Shown: positions 1-8,492, counted from the first letter of the stretch. The stretch is DNA of 64,000 nucleotides from Aestuariivivens insulae (GCF_022662195.1 NZ_JAKMCS010000012.1:1-64000), one strand, 5' to 3'. Numbers and translations are program-made. The notes: generated by a model not told the origin, from the sequence alone.

Positions 1-127
1 TTTGTAAACTCAAATAGAAACGATTCTTAGTGGCTCACTTTCGTCCGGCAAGCTATGCTCAATTTAGACCGGCAAGGGTGGCTCACTTTGCTCCGAAGTT
101 AGTGGTATACTTTGTCCGAATTTTGCA
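1..127. mobile_element. Terminus of an IS21-like insertion sequence (partial, runs off the window)
   Basis: Degenerate copies of a roughly 20-bp unit begin at about 31, 55, 79 and 103, a regular 24-bp spacing. The best copies read TGGCTCACTTTCGTCCGG, TGGCTCACTTTGCTCCG and TGGTATACTTTGTCCG. Tandem multiple terminal repeats are characteristic of IS21-family ends, which also finish in CA; here CA falls at 126-127. Integrase coding sequence stops resembling its family at the same place, which supports this as the insertion junction. No istA or istB coding sequence is visible, so the body of the element, if present, lies left of base 1. The family assignment rests on repeat architecture only. Confidence 0.6.
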
Positions 128-384
128 CTCAGCAGGTCTTCGTAAGATTCATAAATTTTGGCGCGTACTTGCTCTAAATATTTATTAAAGAGCCTAGCTT
201 GTTGCTTACTTCCTCTAGCCTTCCCTTTGTCAGCATCCCAACTGGAAATGGGTAGGCGTCTTTGCAAGCTTAAATTTGTTCGTTTACCATTTACGGTTAT
301 CCTGGCATAAACAGGAACTTGACCGTTTTTAATACGTGAAGTGTTAGCCCAAAATAACAGGCTAAAAGTCGATCGGGTTTTCAT
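64..384 (-). pseudogene. Tyrosine recombinase (integrase), N-terminal fragment truncated by an IS end
   Basis: The 106-residue product begins MKTRSTFSLLFWANTSRIKNG, the usual start of Bacteroidota integrase arm-type DNA-binding domains (Arm-DNA-bind_5). It carries the typical core with 'VYARITVNGKR', 'LSLQRRLPISSWD' and 'NKYLEQVRAKIYESYEDLL'. Full-length relatives have about 400 residues with a SAM-like core-binding domain and a catalytic domain holding the R-H-R-Y residues. None of that is present. The authentic part ends near residue 86 ('LLSAK', about base 125); the last 20 residues are read from the insertion-sequence terminus. The fragment lies beside tRNA-Arg, so it is probably the integrase of an element that inserted at that tRNA and later decayed. 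It cannot be catalytically active. Confidence 0.8.
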
Positions 385-464
385 AATTATCGTCTTTAGT
401 TAAACATTTACCAAGACGAAAGTCAAATACAACTATCTAAATATAAGGGTTTTAACCCCTTATT

Positions 465-501
465 CGGTCAACACTTTTTCATTTTTTTAAACTGTTGACC
501 G
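465..501. repeat. Perfect 9-bp inverted repeat upstream of the integrase fragment
   Basis: CGGTCAACA (465-473) and TGTTGACCG (493-501) are exact reverse complements separated by 19 bases. They lie between the integrase start (384) and the 3' end of tRNA-Arg (616), where recombinase arm sites or an integrase operator would be expected. The spacer is T-rich. A smaller hairpin AAGGG..CCCTT lies just before it (about 446-461). Function is inferred from position only. Confidence 0.4.
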
Positions 502-557
502 ATTTAGCATCATTTAATCTTAAATCAAATCAAATTAAATTGCTTCCTTAAAACTAT

Positions 558-592
558 AAAACCTTGCAAATCATATAGTTTGCAAGGTTTTA
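558..592. terminator. Rho-independent terminator, tRNA-Arg side
   Basis: AAAACCTTGCAAA and TTTGCAAGGTTTT form a long, nearly perfect stem around a short AT loop. T-rich sequence follows on both strands. It lies just beyond the 3' end of the minus-strand tRNA-Arg and is the likely terminator of its transcript. Confidence 0.7.
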
Positions 593-615
593 ACACTTTT
601 TAATTTCAGTAGTAG

Positions 616-689
616 TGATCGCGACAGGATTCGAACCTGTGACCGTCTGCTTAGAAGGCAGATGCTCTATCCAGCTGAGCTACGCGACC
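616..689 (-). tRNA. tRNA-Arg (anticodon TCT)
   Basis: Read on the minus strand this folds as a full cloverleaf of 74 nt. The acceptor stem GGTCGCG pairs with CGCGATC (one G-U pair), the D arm contains AGCTCAGCTGGATAGAGC, the anticodon stem-loop CTGCCTTCTAAGCAG places TCT in the loop, and the T arm contains GGTTCGAATCC. The discriminator is A and the CCA tail is not encoded. An integrase remnant on its 3' side suggests the gene served as an attachment site. Confidence 0.95.
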
Positions 690-922
690 ATGCATCTTTT
701 GCTAAGAGCGGTGCAAATATAAGTACCTAACCTCAACAATACAACATAAATTTAAACAAATTTTGTACTGGGTAAAAGTAGCTCTGCACAAGGTTTTATC
801 CTCTTTTTTATAATTATAATTTGCCAAGTTGGTTTTAAGAACTCCCTTAGAAAGAACTTTAAACAGCTTAAAACTGCATCGGCACTATACCTTTTGATCT
901 ATCATACACCTTTAGTATACAC

Positions 923-1423
923 TTATTTTGATAAAATAAGCAGCAGTTCATCAAGTTTTTCAAGTGTAGACATCATACCTTCTTTCATACCCATATTGAT
1001 AACGGCTTCAAGATCGTTAAGTGAATCATACGTCACCACTGTGGTAACCGTCGTATTTTCTCCCTTGTCATTAAACGTTACTTTCCAATTAGCTGTGGGC
1101 AACTCATTATTTATTTTTCCCTCACTATCAGAAAACGCATCAATTGTACGGTAAGAATCAATTGGATTTATATCGTGATATTCTGTATACCCCCAATATT
1201 CAGTTCCTTCTGGATCTACCATGGCATAATGCCAATGTCCTCCATTTTCAAATACCATGGATTTAGTTTTGGTTGTAAAGGGCTTTGGCGCAAACCATTG
1301 GTCCAATAACTCTTGTTTAGTGTAGCAGTCCCAAACTAATGGTCTTTCTGCCGCAAATTCACGAACAATGGTTAGGGTACTATTTTCCTTATCTACAAGG
1401 AAGTCAAATTGTAATCTGTTCAT
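923..1423 (-). CDS. SRPBCC / AHSA1-family protein
   Basis: A 166-residue soluble protein of the START-like SRPBCC fold, AHSA1 (activator of Hsp90 ATPase homolog 1-like) branch. The family-typical N-terminal block 'IVREFAAERPLVWDCYTKQELLDQWFAPKPF' appears around residues 19-49, followed by 'GGHWHYAMVDPEGTEYWGYTEY' and the C-terminal helix 'NMGMKEGMMSTLEKLDELL', which closes the hydrophobic cavity. No signal peptide is seen. The start lies 2 bases after the stop of the ArsR gene, so the two are co-transcribed. ArsR-AHSA1 pairs are a widespread gene unit, but the ligand is generally unknown. Function beyond ligand binding cannot be assigned. Confidence 0.88.
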   Translation of the reverse strand: MNRLQFDFLVDKENSTLTIVREFAAERPLVWDCYTKQELLDQWFAPKPFTTKTKSMVFENGGHWHYAMVDPEGTEYWGYTEYHDINPIDSYRTIDAFSDSEGKINNELPTANWKVTFNDKGENTTVTTVVTYDSLNDLEAVINMGMKEGMMSTLEKLDELLLILSK

Positions 1424-1425
1424 AA

Positions 1426-1746
1426 TTATTTGTTTTTAAGTGTATTCAATAAATTATCCAATTGATCAAAGCGGTTTTCCCAAATTGTTCTTAACTGTTC
1501 TAACCACTTATCTATTTCTTTCATTTTATCAATTTTGATTTGATAATGAATCTCGCGACCTTGTTGGTTAGCTTCTATGAGATCACATTCATTTAAAATT
1601 TGAATATGCTTTGAAATGGTTGGTCTCGCTACATCAAAGTTATTAGCAATCGCTCCAGCGGTCATAGTCTGGGATGCCAATAAGATTAATATGGAACGTC
1701 TGGTCGGGTCTGCAATGGCTTGAAAAATATCTCGTCTTAATTTCAT
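1426..1746 (-). CDS. ArsR-family winged-helix transcriptional regulator
   Basis: The 106-residue protein is almost entirely a winged helix-turn-helix: '[31 protein letters not shown]' followed by the recognition helix '[30 protein letters not shown]'. There is no CxC metal site in the recognition helix, so it belongs to the non-metal (SdpR-like) ArsR proteins rather than the arsenic sensors. It is first in a two-gene operon with the AHSA1 protein and probably represses its own promoter. A direct repeat flanks the predicted promoter upstream (1864-1905). Confidence 0.88.
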   Translation of the reverse strand: MKLRRDIFQAIADPTRRSILILLASQTMTAGAIANNFDVARPTISKHIQILNECDLIEANQQGREIHYQIKIDKMKEIDKWLEQLRTIWENRFDQLDNLLNTLKNK

Positions 1747-1778
1747 GTATCAAAGTTTATTTCTTCACAAAGGTCACG

Positions 1779-1794
1779 CTTCGACAAGCTCAGC
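1779..1794. repeat. Dispersed intergenic repeat (CTTCGACAAGCTCAGC type)
   Basis: CTTCGACAAGCTCAGC here is the reverse complement, apart from one inserted base, of the sequence at 5744-5760. Related sequences recur near 11360-11390 and 37950-37965. Short elements of this kind are common between genes in flavobacterial chromosomes. No function is assigned. Confidence 0.5.
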
Positions 1795-1863
1795 GCAATC
1801 ATGTAACATCTCATCCTACTCACTATTAATCTTTATAGTTTATAGCGTTGGATGTTTCATTAT

Positions 1864-1909
1864 GAAGTTATTTGGCTACAAATATATGTGAAGTCATTTA
1901 ACTACGCAA
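1864..1909 (-). promoter_or_regulatory. Promoter and likely operator of the arsR-AHSA1 operon
   Basis: On the minus strand a perfect -7 box TATATTTG (complement of 1879-1886) lies 20 bp from a TTG -33 element (1907-1909), the standard Bacteroidota promoter layout. A direct repeat, GAAGTTATTTGGCTAC (1864-1879) and GAAGTCATTTAACTAC (1890-1905), 13 of 16 identical, brackets the -7 box. Binding of the ArsR dimer there would block polymerase. The transcription start would be about 130 bases before the arsR ATG. The operator role is inferred. Confidence 0.5.
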
Positions 1910-2001
1910 TTTTTTTGACCGCTTTTTTTCCAACCAACATGTGAAGCATGTCCAAAAAAGGATAATTCTTTTAAGTATCTGGCTAAAATACAAAGAGACC
2001 T

Positions 2002-2586
2002 TTACGCATCGTTTAACCCTTTACCTTTAAGGATTTTATCAATACATTTTTCAATTCTGGATGCTCTAGTCTTGGATTGTTTTGCTCCAGAAAAATATAG
2101 GAGATAACCTCTTTGCCTTCCAGGGGTCAATGTTTCGAATGCGTTTTTTAGATCGGGGATTTCTTCAAATTTCAACAACAATTCTTCGGGCACATCATAT
2201 TCCTGGGTTGTTTTCATCTTCACTTCCAAACCTGCCCGCTCTACCTCAACAGCTTCAAAAATATAGGCTTTGATTGTCGATTCAAGTGCTTTGATTTCTT
2301 CTATACTTGTGAATCTTATTTGGCGGGCTGCCTGCACATTTTCGGTCTGTTGGACCAGCATGTTTTCTGTATCTTTTAAAAGCGCCCCTTTATGGAAAAG
2401 CAATGCACAATACGCTTTAAATCCATGTATTAACACGATATTTTTACCTTGAAAGGTATAACAAGGGTGCATCCATTTAAAATCTTCGGTCAACCCACAA
2501 TCTAAACAAATTTTTCGCAATAGGGTCATTTCTTCATTCCACTTTTTTGCTCGCGAAAGGAACCTATCAACAACTTTTGGATTCAT
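2002..2586 (-). CDS. YdeI/OmpD-associated-type protein with N-terminal DUF1801-like domain
   Basis: A 194-residue cytoplasmic protein in two parts. Residues about 1-115 form a DUF1801-like fold ('KICLDCGLTEDFKWMHPCYTFQGKNIVLIHGFK..CALLFHKGALL'). Residues about 140-190 carry the YdeI-type tail 'PEELLLKFEEIPDLKNAFETLTPGRQRGYLLYFSGAKQSKTRASRIEKC', in which the 'LTPGRQRGY..F..AKQ..TR..RI' pattern is diagnostic. The E. coli relative has been linked to stress and peptide resistance, but no biochemical activity is established. It is monocistronic, with the flanking intergenic spaces showing no obvious partner. Only the family assignment is secure. Confidence 0.85.
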   Translation of the reverse strand: MNPKVVDRFLSRAKKWNEEMTLLRKICLDCGLTEDFKWMHPCYTFQGKNIVLIHGFKAYCALLFHKGALLKDTENMLVQQTENVQAARQIRFTSIEEIKALESTIKAYIFEAVEVERAGLEVKMKTTQEYDVPEELLLKFEEIPDLKNAFETLTPGRQRGYLLYFSGAKQSKTRASRIEKCIDKILKGKGLNDA

Positions 2587-2739
2587 ATTTTAGTTTTTAA
2601 GAAGTTTTTTCTCTAGCTATACAATTTTAAATCTTACAGAAAAGCAATGTAAAGATAAGAAGTTATTCAAATCCCAAAAACAAAATGACACACCAAGGCA
2701 TTGCCATTGAAAACTCATAATCCATCAAAACAAGAACAA

Positions 2740-5661
2740 TTAGAGCAAAGCCCTATTTAAGATACTCACCGGGTGTTGTGCGTTACGCTTTGTGCCATCC
2801 AATATCTGATGCCTACAGCTCGTTCCTGCCGATGCAATTAGTGTTGAGGCATCCATCTTTCTAATTTTCGGGAACAAGGTGTCCTCACCTATTTGCATAC
2901 TCACATTGTAATGTTCTTTTTCGTATCCAAATGAACCTGCCATGCCGCAACAACCTGAATTAACTATACTAACAGAATAGTTTTTGGGAAGGTTTAACAT
3001 GCTAAACGCAGCCTCTATACTACTCAAGGCCTTTTGGTGACAATGCCCATGAATCTTGATCACTAAAGGTTCTTTACTAAATTGATCTTCTAAAATATTT
3101 TTATTGAGAATTTCGTTCTTTATAAACTCTTCTATAGTAAATGTATGCTTCGCTATTTTTTGTGCCGCACTTTTATCGGTTGCCAACCTTAAATACTCAT
3201 CGCGAAAAGATAAAATGGCCGATGGTTCAATGCCTACCAAAGGCGTTTCATTGGTTATCAAATCTTTAAAAACAGCAATATTTTTATCTATCACTACTTT
3301 AGCCTCATCCAAAAAGCCTTTCGAAATAAAGCTTCTTCCGCTTTCTTCATGATCTACTATATTAACTTTATATCCCAATTTTGAAAGCAGCTCAACAGTA
3401 TCTATACCAATTTGTAAATCGTAATAATTGGTAAACTCATCTACAAACAGATAAAGTTCTCTTTTGGCTTTGGATGAACTTTGAAATACACCTTTGTTTT
3501 TATTACACCACTTCCTAAAGGTTTGTGATGCCATTTTGGGGATACTCCTTTGTATTGCTACTCCCATTATTTTTTTGGCCAAAGCCGTATTTAAAACCAT
3601 ATTGGTAAGCAAAGGCACCAGGCTTCCTATTTTATTGTACTTAACATTATTGGCCATCATTTTAGTTCTGAAAGATGGCGGATTTGCCTTTTGATATTGA
3701 TACAGAAATTCGGCTTTAAAACTCGCTACATCCACATTACTGGGGCATTCACTGGCACAAGCTTTACAGCTCAAACAAAGGTCGAATACCTGTTTTAATT
3801 CTTTATGATTGAATTTATTGGGTTTATCTGAATTTGTTAAAAATTCGCGCAGCGCATTCGCCCTAGCCCTGGTAGTGTCCTTTTCATTCCTTGTGGCTCG
3901 ATAACTGGGACACATGGTCCCTCCTGCCGATGGCAATTTTCTACAATCCCCCGATCCATTACATTTTTCTGAAGCCCTTAAAATACCCTGAGAATCTGAA
4001 AAATCCAATAAGGTATCAACTTTAGGCTCTACCCTATCAACTTCATAACGCAAAGACTCATCCATGGGATAGGCATCAACAATTTTTCCTTCATTAAAAA
4101 TATGATTAGGATCGAAAGCTTGTTTAATACGTTTTAACAAATCATAATTCTTCTCGCCAATCATCAAGGGCAAAAACTCACCGCGAACAATACCATCGCC
4201 GTGTTCCCCACTAAACGATCCTTTATATTTTTTAACAAGCTTGGCCGTTTCGGTTGTAATTTCCCTGAACAAACCTACATCCTTGGATGACTTTAAATTT
4301 AATATGGGCCTTAAATGAATTTCACCAGCCCCTGCATGGGCATAATAGACTGCTTTTTGTCCATAGCGATCCATCATCTTGGTAAACTCCGAAATGTAAT
4401 TGGGCAAATCATCTAAATCGACTGCGGTATCCTCTATACAGGCAACGGCCTTTGCATCTCCTACAATATTGCCCAATAGTCCTAAACCAGCCTTTCGTAA
4501 TTCAATAACTTTTTTTATATCGTTGTTGTAAAGTTTTGGGAATGCATAACCCAATTCATGCTGCTTTAGATCCTGAACTAACGCATTGGAAAGTAGTTCT
4601 ACTTTTTCTTTTGATGACGCCCTAATCTCCAAAAGCAATATGCCTTCTGGATCCCCCTCGATAAAGAACCTGTTTTTACTTTGCTCCCTGTTATTTTTGG
4701 TACAATCCAAAATAGTCTTATCCAATAATTCACAAGAATACAGGTTATGTTTCATAGCCACCAATGTCGCCTCTAAACTCTCTTGAATAGACCTAAAATG
4801 CGCCACAACAAATACTTCGTGTTTTGGTGGAAGTTCATCTAATTGCAGCTTAATTGCAGTTGTAAAGGCTAATGTCCCCTCACTGCCACAAAGCAACTTG
4901 GCGATATTCATTTTTTCTGAAAGTCCACTAGCTGTATTCCTGTCCAATAAGGCATCTACGGCGTAACCTGTATTTCTTCTGTGGATGGTCTCTTTGGGAA
5001 ACTTCTCATGGATTTCGGTTTGAATTTCAGGGTTGGACAACACTTCCAAAATGGTCTTGTATATTGAACTTTCCAAACTTGCCCCTACCTGTTTTTCCTT
5101 CAACTCCTCATTTGATAATTCAGAAAACACGGCTTCGGAACCATCTGATAATACCGTTTCCAACTCCAACACCTTATCCCTGGTAACCCCATACTGTATT
5201 GACGTTGATCCCGATGAGTTATTGCCTACCATTCCCCCTATCATGCAGCGGTTGCTTGTTGATGTATTGGGTGAAAAAAACAAGTTATAAGGCGCTAAAT
5301 AACTATTGAGTTCATCCCTAATAATTCCAGGCTGCACTACAATGGTTCTTTCCTTTTCATTAAATTCCAATATGTTGGTAAAATGTTTAGACACGTCCAC
5401 AACAATACCTTCCCCAACGCATTGGCCTGCCAATGAAGTTCCAGCGGTTCTAGGTATAAGAGTAATGCCCATACTGGTTGCGAAAGCGATCAATATCTTA
5501 ATATCACTTTTATCTTTTGGAAAGGCTACTGCCAATGGTACTTTTCGATAGACAGAAGCATCGGTAGCATAAATGCTTTTGTGCAAATCATCATAAAAAA
5601 GTTCCCCTTTTAATCGTTTCGAAACTTCCTTTAATTCCTGCTTTATTTTAAGGTCGGTCAT
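2740..5661 (-). CDS. ydiJ: YdiJ-type FAD / Fe-S oxidoreductase, probable D-2-hydroxyglutarate dehydrogenase
   Basis: The 973-residue protein has an N-terminal FAD_binding_4 (PCMH) domain with the 'PRTAGTSLAGQCVG' nucleotide loop, then the FAD-oxidase C-terminal domain containing 'YAHAGAGEIHLRPILNL' and 'SFSGEHGDGIVRGEF'. Next come iron-sulfur cysteines ('CNGSGDCRK..MCPSY' and, at about 628-640, 'CLSCKACASECPS'), then a C-terminal CCG (heterodisulfide-reductase-like) domain with 'HGHCHQKAL' and 'SGCCGMAGSFGYE' near residue 902. This order and length match the YdiJ family, whose members oxidise D-2-hydroxyglutarate to 2-oxoglutarate. A D-lactate role is the main alternative. The presence of an hglS-type gene 3 kb away, whose product makes D-2-hydroxyglutarate, favours the first reading. 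No signal peptide is seen; electrons probably go to the quinone pool. Confidence 0.82.
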   Translation of the reverse strand: MTDLKIKQELKEVSKRLKGELFYDDLHKSIYATDASVYRKVPLAVAFPKDKSDIKILIAFATSMGITLIPRTAGTSLAGQCVGEGIVVDVSKHFTNILEFNEKERTIVVQPGIIRDELNSYLAPYNLFFSPNTSTSNRCMIGGMVGNNSSGSTSIQYGVTRDKVLELETVLSDGSEAVFSELSNEELKEKQVGASLESSIYKTILEVLSNPEIQTEIHEKFPKETIHRRNTGYAVDALLDRNTASGLSEKMNIAKLLCGSEGTLAFTTAIKLQLDELPPKHEVFVVAHFRSIQESLEATLVAMKHNLYSCELLDKTILDCTKNNREQSKNRFFIEGDPEGILLLEIRASSKEKVELLSNALVQDLKQHELGYAFPKLYNNDIKKVIELRKAGLGLLGNIVGDAKAVACIEDTAVDLDDLPNYISEFTKMMDRYGQKAVYYAHAGAGEIHLRPILNLKSSKDVGLFREITTETAKLVKKYKGSFSGEHGDGIVRGEFLPLMIGEKNYDLLKRIKQAFDPNHIFNEGKIVDAYPMDESLRYEVDRVEPKVDTLLDFSDSQGILRASEKCNGSGDCRKLPSAGGTMCPSYRATRNEKDTTRARANALREFLTNSDKPNKFNHKELKQVFDLCLSCKACASECPSNVDVASFKAEFLYQYQKANPPSFRTKMMANNVKYNKIGSLVPLLTNMVLNTALAKKIMGVAIQRSIPKMASQTFRKWCNKNKGVFQSSSKAKRELYLFVDEFTNYYDLQIGIDTVELLSKLGYKVNIVDHEESGRSFISKGFLDEAKVVIDKNIAVFKDLITNETPLVGIEPSAILSFRDEYLRLATDKSAAQKIAKHTFTIEEFIKNEILNKNILEDQFSKEPLVIKIHGHCHQKALSSIEAAFSMLNLPKNYSVSIVNSGCCGMAGSFGYEKEHYNVSMQIGEDTLFPKIRKMDASTLIASAGTSCRHQILDGTKRNAQHPVSILNRALL

Positions 5662-5743
5662 ATATCAATCTCTATTTGATAGTTTTTTCGCATATCCTCT
5701 ATTATGCCAGCTTTAGCTAAAAACTGTCACATCGAACGTGGTT

Positions 5744-5804
5744 GCTGAGCTTAGTCGAAGTACAGTCGAGATGTTTTTGCCAACCTTTCGACTGCGCTCA
5801 AGGG
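5744..5804. repeat. Dispersed intergenic repeat cluster
   Basis: GCTGAGCTTAGTCGAAG (5744-5760) and TTTCGACTGCGCTCAAGG (5787-5804) are facing members of the same CTTCGAC..GCTCAG family seen near 1779. They could form a hairpin between the ydiJ-type gene and the TPR regulator. The rest of the 5662-5872 gap shows no gene. Confidence 0.5.
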
Positions 5805-5872
5805 GACAAAAACATAAATCTTGAACAAAACTTTTACTACTGGCACAATAGTGTCTAATCAATGTTTTTATT

Positions 5873-7573
5873 TTAAATGTTTTCTAAGGCCTCGGTTAAG
5901 CTATCGCTCTTATTCAAGTTTAATTTCTTTCTAAGGCGATGACGGGCGATTTCAACTGAACTCAGTGAAATATTATTAATGTTAGAAATCTCTTTGGAGC
6001 TTAATTTCATCTTCACCTGTACTGCCAATTGGGTTTCTTTCTCGGTTAAACTTGGGTATTTTTCCTTTAGCCTGAACAAAAAATCGTTCTGAAGCGTTTC
6101 AACATTAGCATGGAACCGCTCTATATCTTCATTTAGATTAAGCTTAAAGGAATATTCTTTTATCAATGAAGACACTCTTTTCTTAATATCGTTAACATCT
6201 TTAAAATCAATACTTTTAAATGACTTTATTAATTCTTTATATAAGGCTGACCTTTGGGATATAAACAACGCTAAGTTAGTTAATTCCTTCATTTTAAAAT
6301 CCAATTTATTCTCTAGCTTTTCCTTTAAAAGCAATTGGGTTCTTAACCGCTCTTTAGAAAGCTTCTCATTCTGTTCAAATATGGCCTTTTTCTTTTTTAT
6401 GTTACTGCGAAGTGACACAATAATGAGGATCGCTATAATTACCAATAATACCGCTACCAGCATGATACCTTGGCGTCTTTGGGTTTCTAAATTGCGTTGT
6501 TGCTCCAACAATTTTATTTCAGACTCCCTTCGTTCTGCCTCATAGAGCACCCGCATTTCTGTTAGCTTTTGACTTTTATCTTTTGAGAAAATATCACTTT
6601 CGGCTTCTTTGTACTTTTTATAATTAAACAACGCTTCTTTGTAATTACCTATCTCTAAATAATAATCGGATCTAATCCTGTAGTTTTCGGCAATCCATTC
6701 CTTGTTATCCTTAAACCCTTCCAACAACAATCTAGCCTCATTTAAAAGGGTTAAACAGATATCATAATTTTTTAGCTTAAGGTTAACAATAGCTAGTTCA
6801 TTTAAAATTTCAACCTTGTTTTGCTCATCCTTAATTTGGTTTGCGATTTCCAATGAAGCCTCCAAAAGTTGCTTTGCAGAATCCAAATCGTCAATCTTGC
6901 GATAGCACATCCCCATATTTTTCATGGTTTCCGAAATTCGGTCTTTATTATTGAAAGGCCTTTTCAGTTCCAACGATTTTTTAAAAAAAGTTAAGGCCAA
7001 ATTACAATCGCCTTTTTGTTCGTGTATTAAACCAATACTATTGTAACTATATGCTATGCGCTGCATGTCACCAATTTTTTCATGCATTTGCAAGACTTCT
7101 TTGTGATACTCTAAGGCTTTGTCAAAATACCCTATATCGTAATACAGCCATCCCAGTGTACGCAAAGTATAAGCCACATCGTATTTATTGCCTAACTCCT
7201 TTCTTATTTCCAAAGACTGCAAGCCATACCTTAGCGCATCATCGTACAGGTCTTTCAACAAATAGCCCTGACACAAATTAATAAGTGCTAACCCTTCTTG
7301 GCTTCTATCATTATAGGCTTTTGAAAGTTGCAGGGCCTCAGCTCCGTATACTATAGTTTTATCTGGATCGATAAACCAATAAATTTCTGCCAATCGGTTC
7401 AACAATACCAGTCTTTGCTCCTCTTCAGCTTTGGGCAAAATGGTTAATAGGCTATCCAACTCAATCTGGGAATCGTTTGGGTTTTCGTCCCATATATTAA
7501 CCTGAGAATACGACAGTAATCCTATTAATAATGCTAATAATGACGTTAATAAGTCTTTTTTCAATATGTTCAT
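5873..7573 (-). CDS. Membrane-anchored TPR protein with C-terminal LuxR-type DNA-binding domain
   Basis: A 566-residue sensor/regulator. It has an N-terminal signal or anchor ('LLTSLLALLIGLLSYSQ'), about seven tetratricopeptide repeats (roughly residues 60-330; e.g. 'AYTLRTLGWLYYDIGYFDKALEYHKEVL' and the next unit), a single transmembrane helix at about 369-391 ('GIMLVAVLLVIIAILIIVSL'), a coiled-coil linker, and a LuxR/GerE helix-turn-helix in the last 60 residues ('SLTEKETQLAVQVKMKLSSKEISNINNISLSSVEIARHRLRKKL'). The ATG at 7573 is chosen because it begins directly before the signal sequence. The longer frame from 7639 would overlap the upstream lysR gene by 55 bases and add residues that do not resemble a signal peptide. 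Such one-protein TPR-LuxR regulators are common in flavobacteria; their signal is unknown. It lies 12 bases downstream of lysR, so probably in the same transcript. Confidence 0.85.
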   Translation of the reverse strand: MNILKKDLLTSLLALLIGLLSYSQVNIWDENPNDSQIELDSLLTILPKAEEEQRLVLLNRLAEIYWFIDPDKTIVYGAEALQLSKAYNDRSQEGLALINLCQGYLLKDLYDDALRYGLQSLEIRKELGNKYDVAYTLRTLGWLYYDIGYFDKALEYHKEVLQMHEKIGDMQRIAYSYNSIGLIHEQKGDCNLALTFFKKSLELKRPFNNKDRISETMKNMGMCYRKIDDLDSAKQLLEASLEIANQIKDEQNKVEILNELAIVNLKLKNYDICLTLLNEARLLLEGFKDNKEWIAENYRIRSDYYLEIGNYKEALFNYKKYKEAESDIFSKDKSQKLTEMRVLYEAERRESEIKLLEQQRNLETQRRQGIMLVAVLLVIIAILIIVSLRSNIKKKKAIFEQNEKLSKERLRTQLLLKEKLENKLDFKMKELTNLALFISQRSALYKELIKSFKSIDFKDVNDIKKRVSSLIKEYSFKLNLNEDIERFHANVETLQNDFLFRLKEKYPSLTEKETQLAVQVKMKLSSKEISNINNISLSSVEIARHRLRKKLNLNKSDSLTEALENI

Positions 7574-7584
7574 GACATACGAGA

Positions 7585-8472
7585 TTATATAAACTTTAAA
7601 AAATTCTTTAAAGTAGGATTGGTATAGTTCTTTTTCCAAAACACAAATAATTCTGTCTTGGATTTTGTGTCTTTTAGCTCGATAAAGCGGATGTGATAAT
7701 TATTTTCATCTCGCAAGGAATTAGGGACAATAGACAAGCCCATACCGTTCTCAACCAATTTAAAAATGGTGGCCCCATGAATTGCACGATGTGTTATAAT
7801 AGGACTAAAATTATACTCTGAACACAAATTTAAAATCTGTTGAAAATACATAGGGCTACTTTCGTTTGGATATAAAATAAACGACTCGTTAGCCACTTGT
7901 CCTATATTAACAAAATTTTGTTCTGTTAAATAGTGGTCTGCAGGCAATACCAATGAAAAATTCTCCTTGTAAACAGATTTAATATTCATTTCGGGAGACA
8001 CTAGGTTAGACCGCATAAAACCAACATCTATCTGACCCTCTTCCAAAGCCTTCAATTGATCTACATTTGTAAGCTCTTCGCAAGTTAAGTTTACCTCCGA
8101 ATAGCGGGTTGTAAACTGTTTAATAATTGGGGGCAGATAATGTTTCATGGCAGATCCAACAAAACCAATTCTTAAATGGCCTTCGTTTCCTTTTAAAGTC
8201 TCCTGCCAACGGTGCACCGATTTGTCAAAATTATTAATAATATGTCTCGCTTCCTTTAAAAATATTTTCCCAGCGGGACTTAAAGACACACTCCTATTGG
8301 TTCTTTCAAACAGCTTGACGTCCAGTATGGACTCCAGTAAATTAATTTGCTGACTTAATCCAGATTGAGATATTAACACTTTTGAAGCCGCCTTCCTAAA
8401 ATGCAAAGTCTCCGCTAAAACCAAAAAATATCGCAAATGACGAATTTCTAATTGATTTGTTTTACTTATCAT
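7585..8472 (-). CDS. LysR-family transcriptional regulator
   Basis: A 295-residue protein with the LysR helix-turn-helix at residues about 9-67 ('EIRHLRYFLVLAETLHFRKAASKVLISQSGLSQQINLLESILDVKLFERTNRSVSLSPAG') and a periplasmic-binding-protein-like effector domain (about 90-295; 'LRIGFVGSA..YLPPIIKQF..RYSEVNL' and 'GMGLSIVPNSL'). It is divergent from the hglS-type gene with an 86-base shared intergenic region and overlapping promoters, the classical arrangement for a LysR protein that controls its neighbour. The effector might be 2-oxoadipate, 2-aminoadipate or hydroxylysine; this is inference. Confidence 0.92.
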   Translation of the reverse strand: MISKTNQLEIRHLRYFLVLAETLHFRKAASKVLISQSGLSQQINLLESILDVKLFERTNRSVSLSPAGKIFLKEARHIINNFDKSVHRWQETLKGNEGHLRIGFVGSAMKHYLPPIIKQFTTRYSEVNLTCEELTNVDQLKALEEGQIDVGFMRSNLVSPEMNIKSVYKENFSLVLPADHYLTEQNFVNIGQVANESFILYPNESSPMYFQQILNLCSEYNFSPIITHRAIHGATIFKLVENGMGLSIVPNSLRDENNYHIRFIELKDTKSKTELFVFWKKNYTNPTLKNFLKFI

Positions 8473-8492
8473 TTACCATTTATTAAAAATCA

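Noticed and set aside
894-1154. 86-residue frame antisense to the AHSA1 gene
   Set aside because: Low-complexity Ser/Ile/Val product read from the opposite strand of a well-supported gene.
7574-7639. Upstream ATG extending the TPR-LuxR protein by 22 residues
   Set aside because: It would overlap lysR by 55 bases and put charged residues before a good signal sequence.
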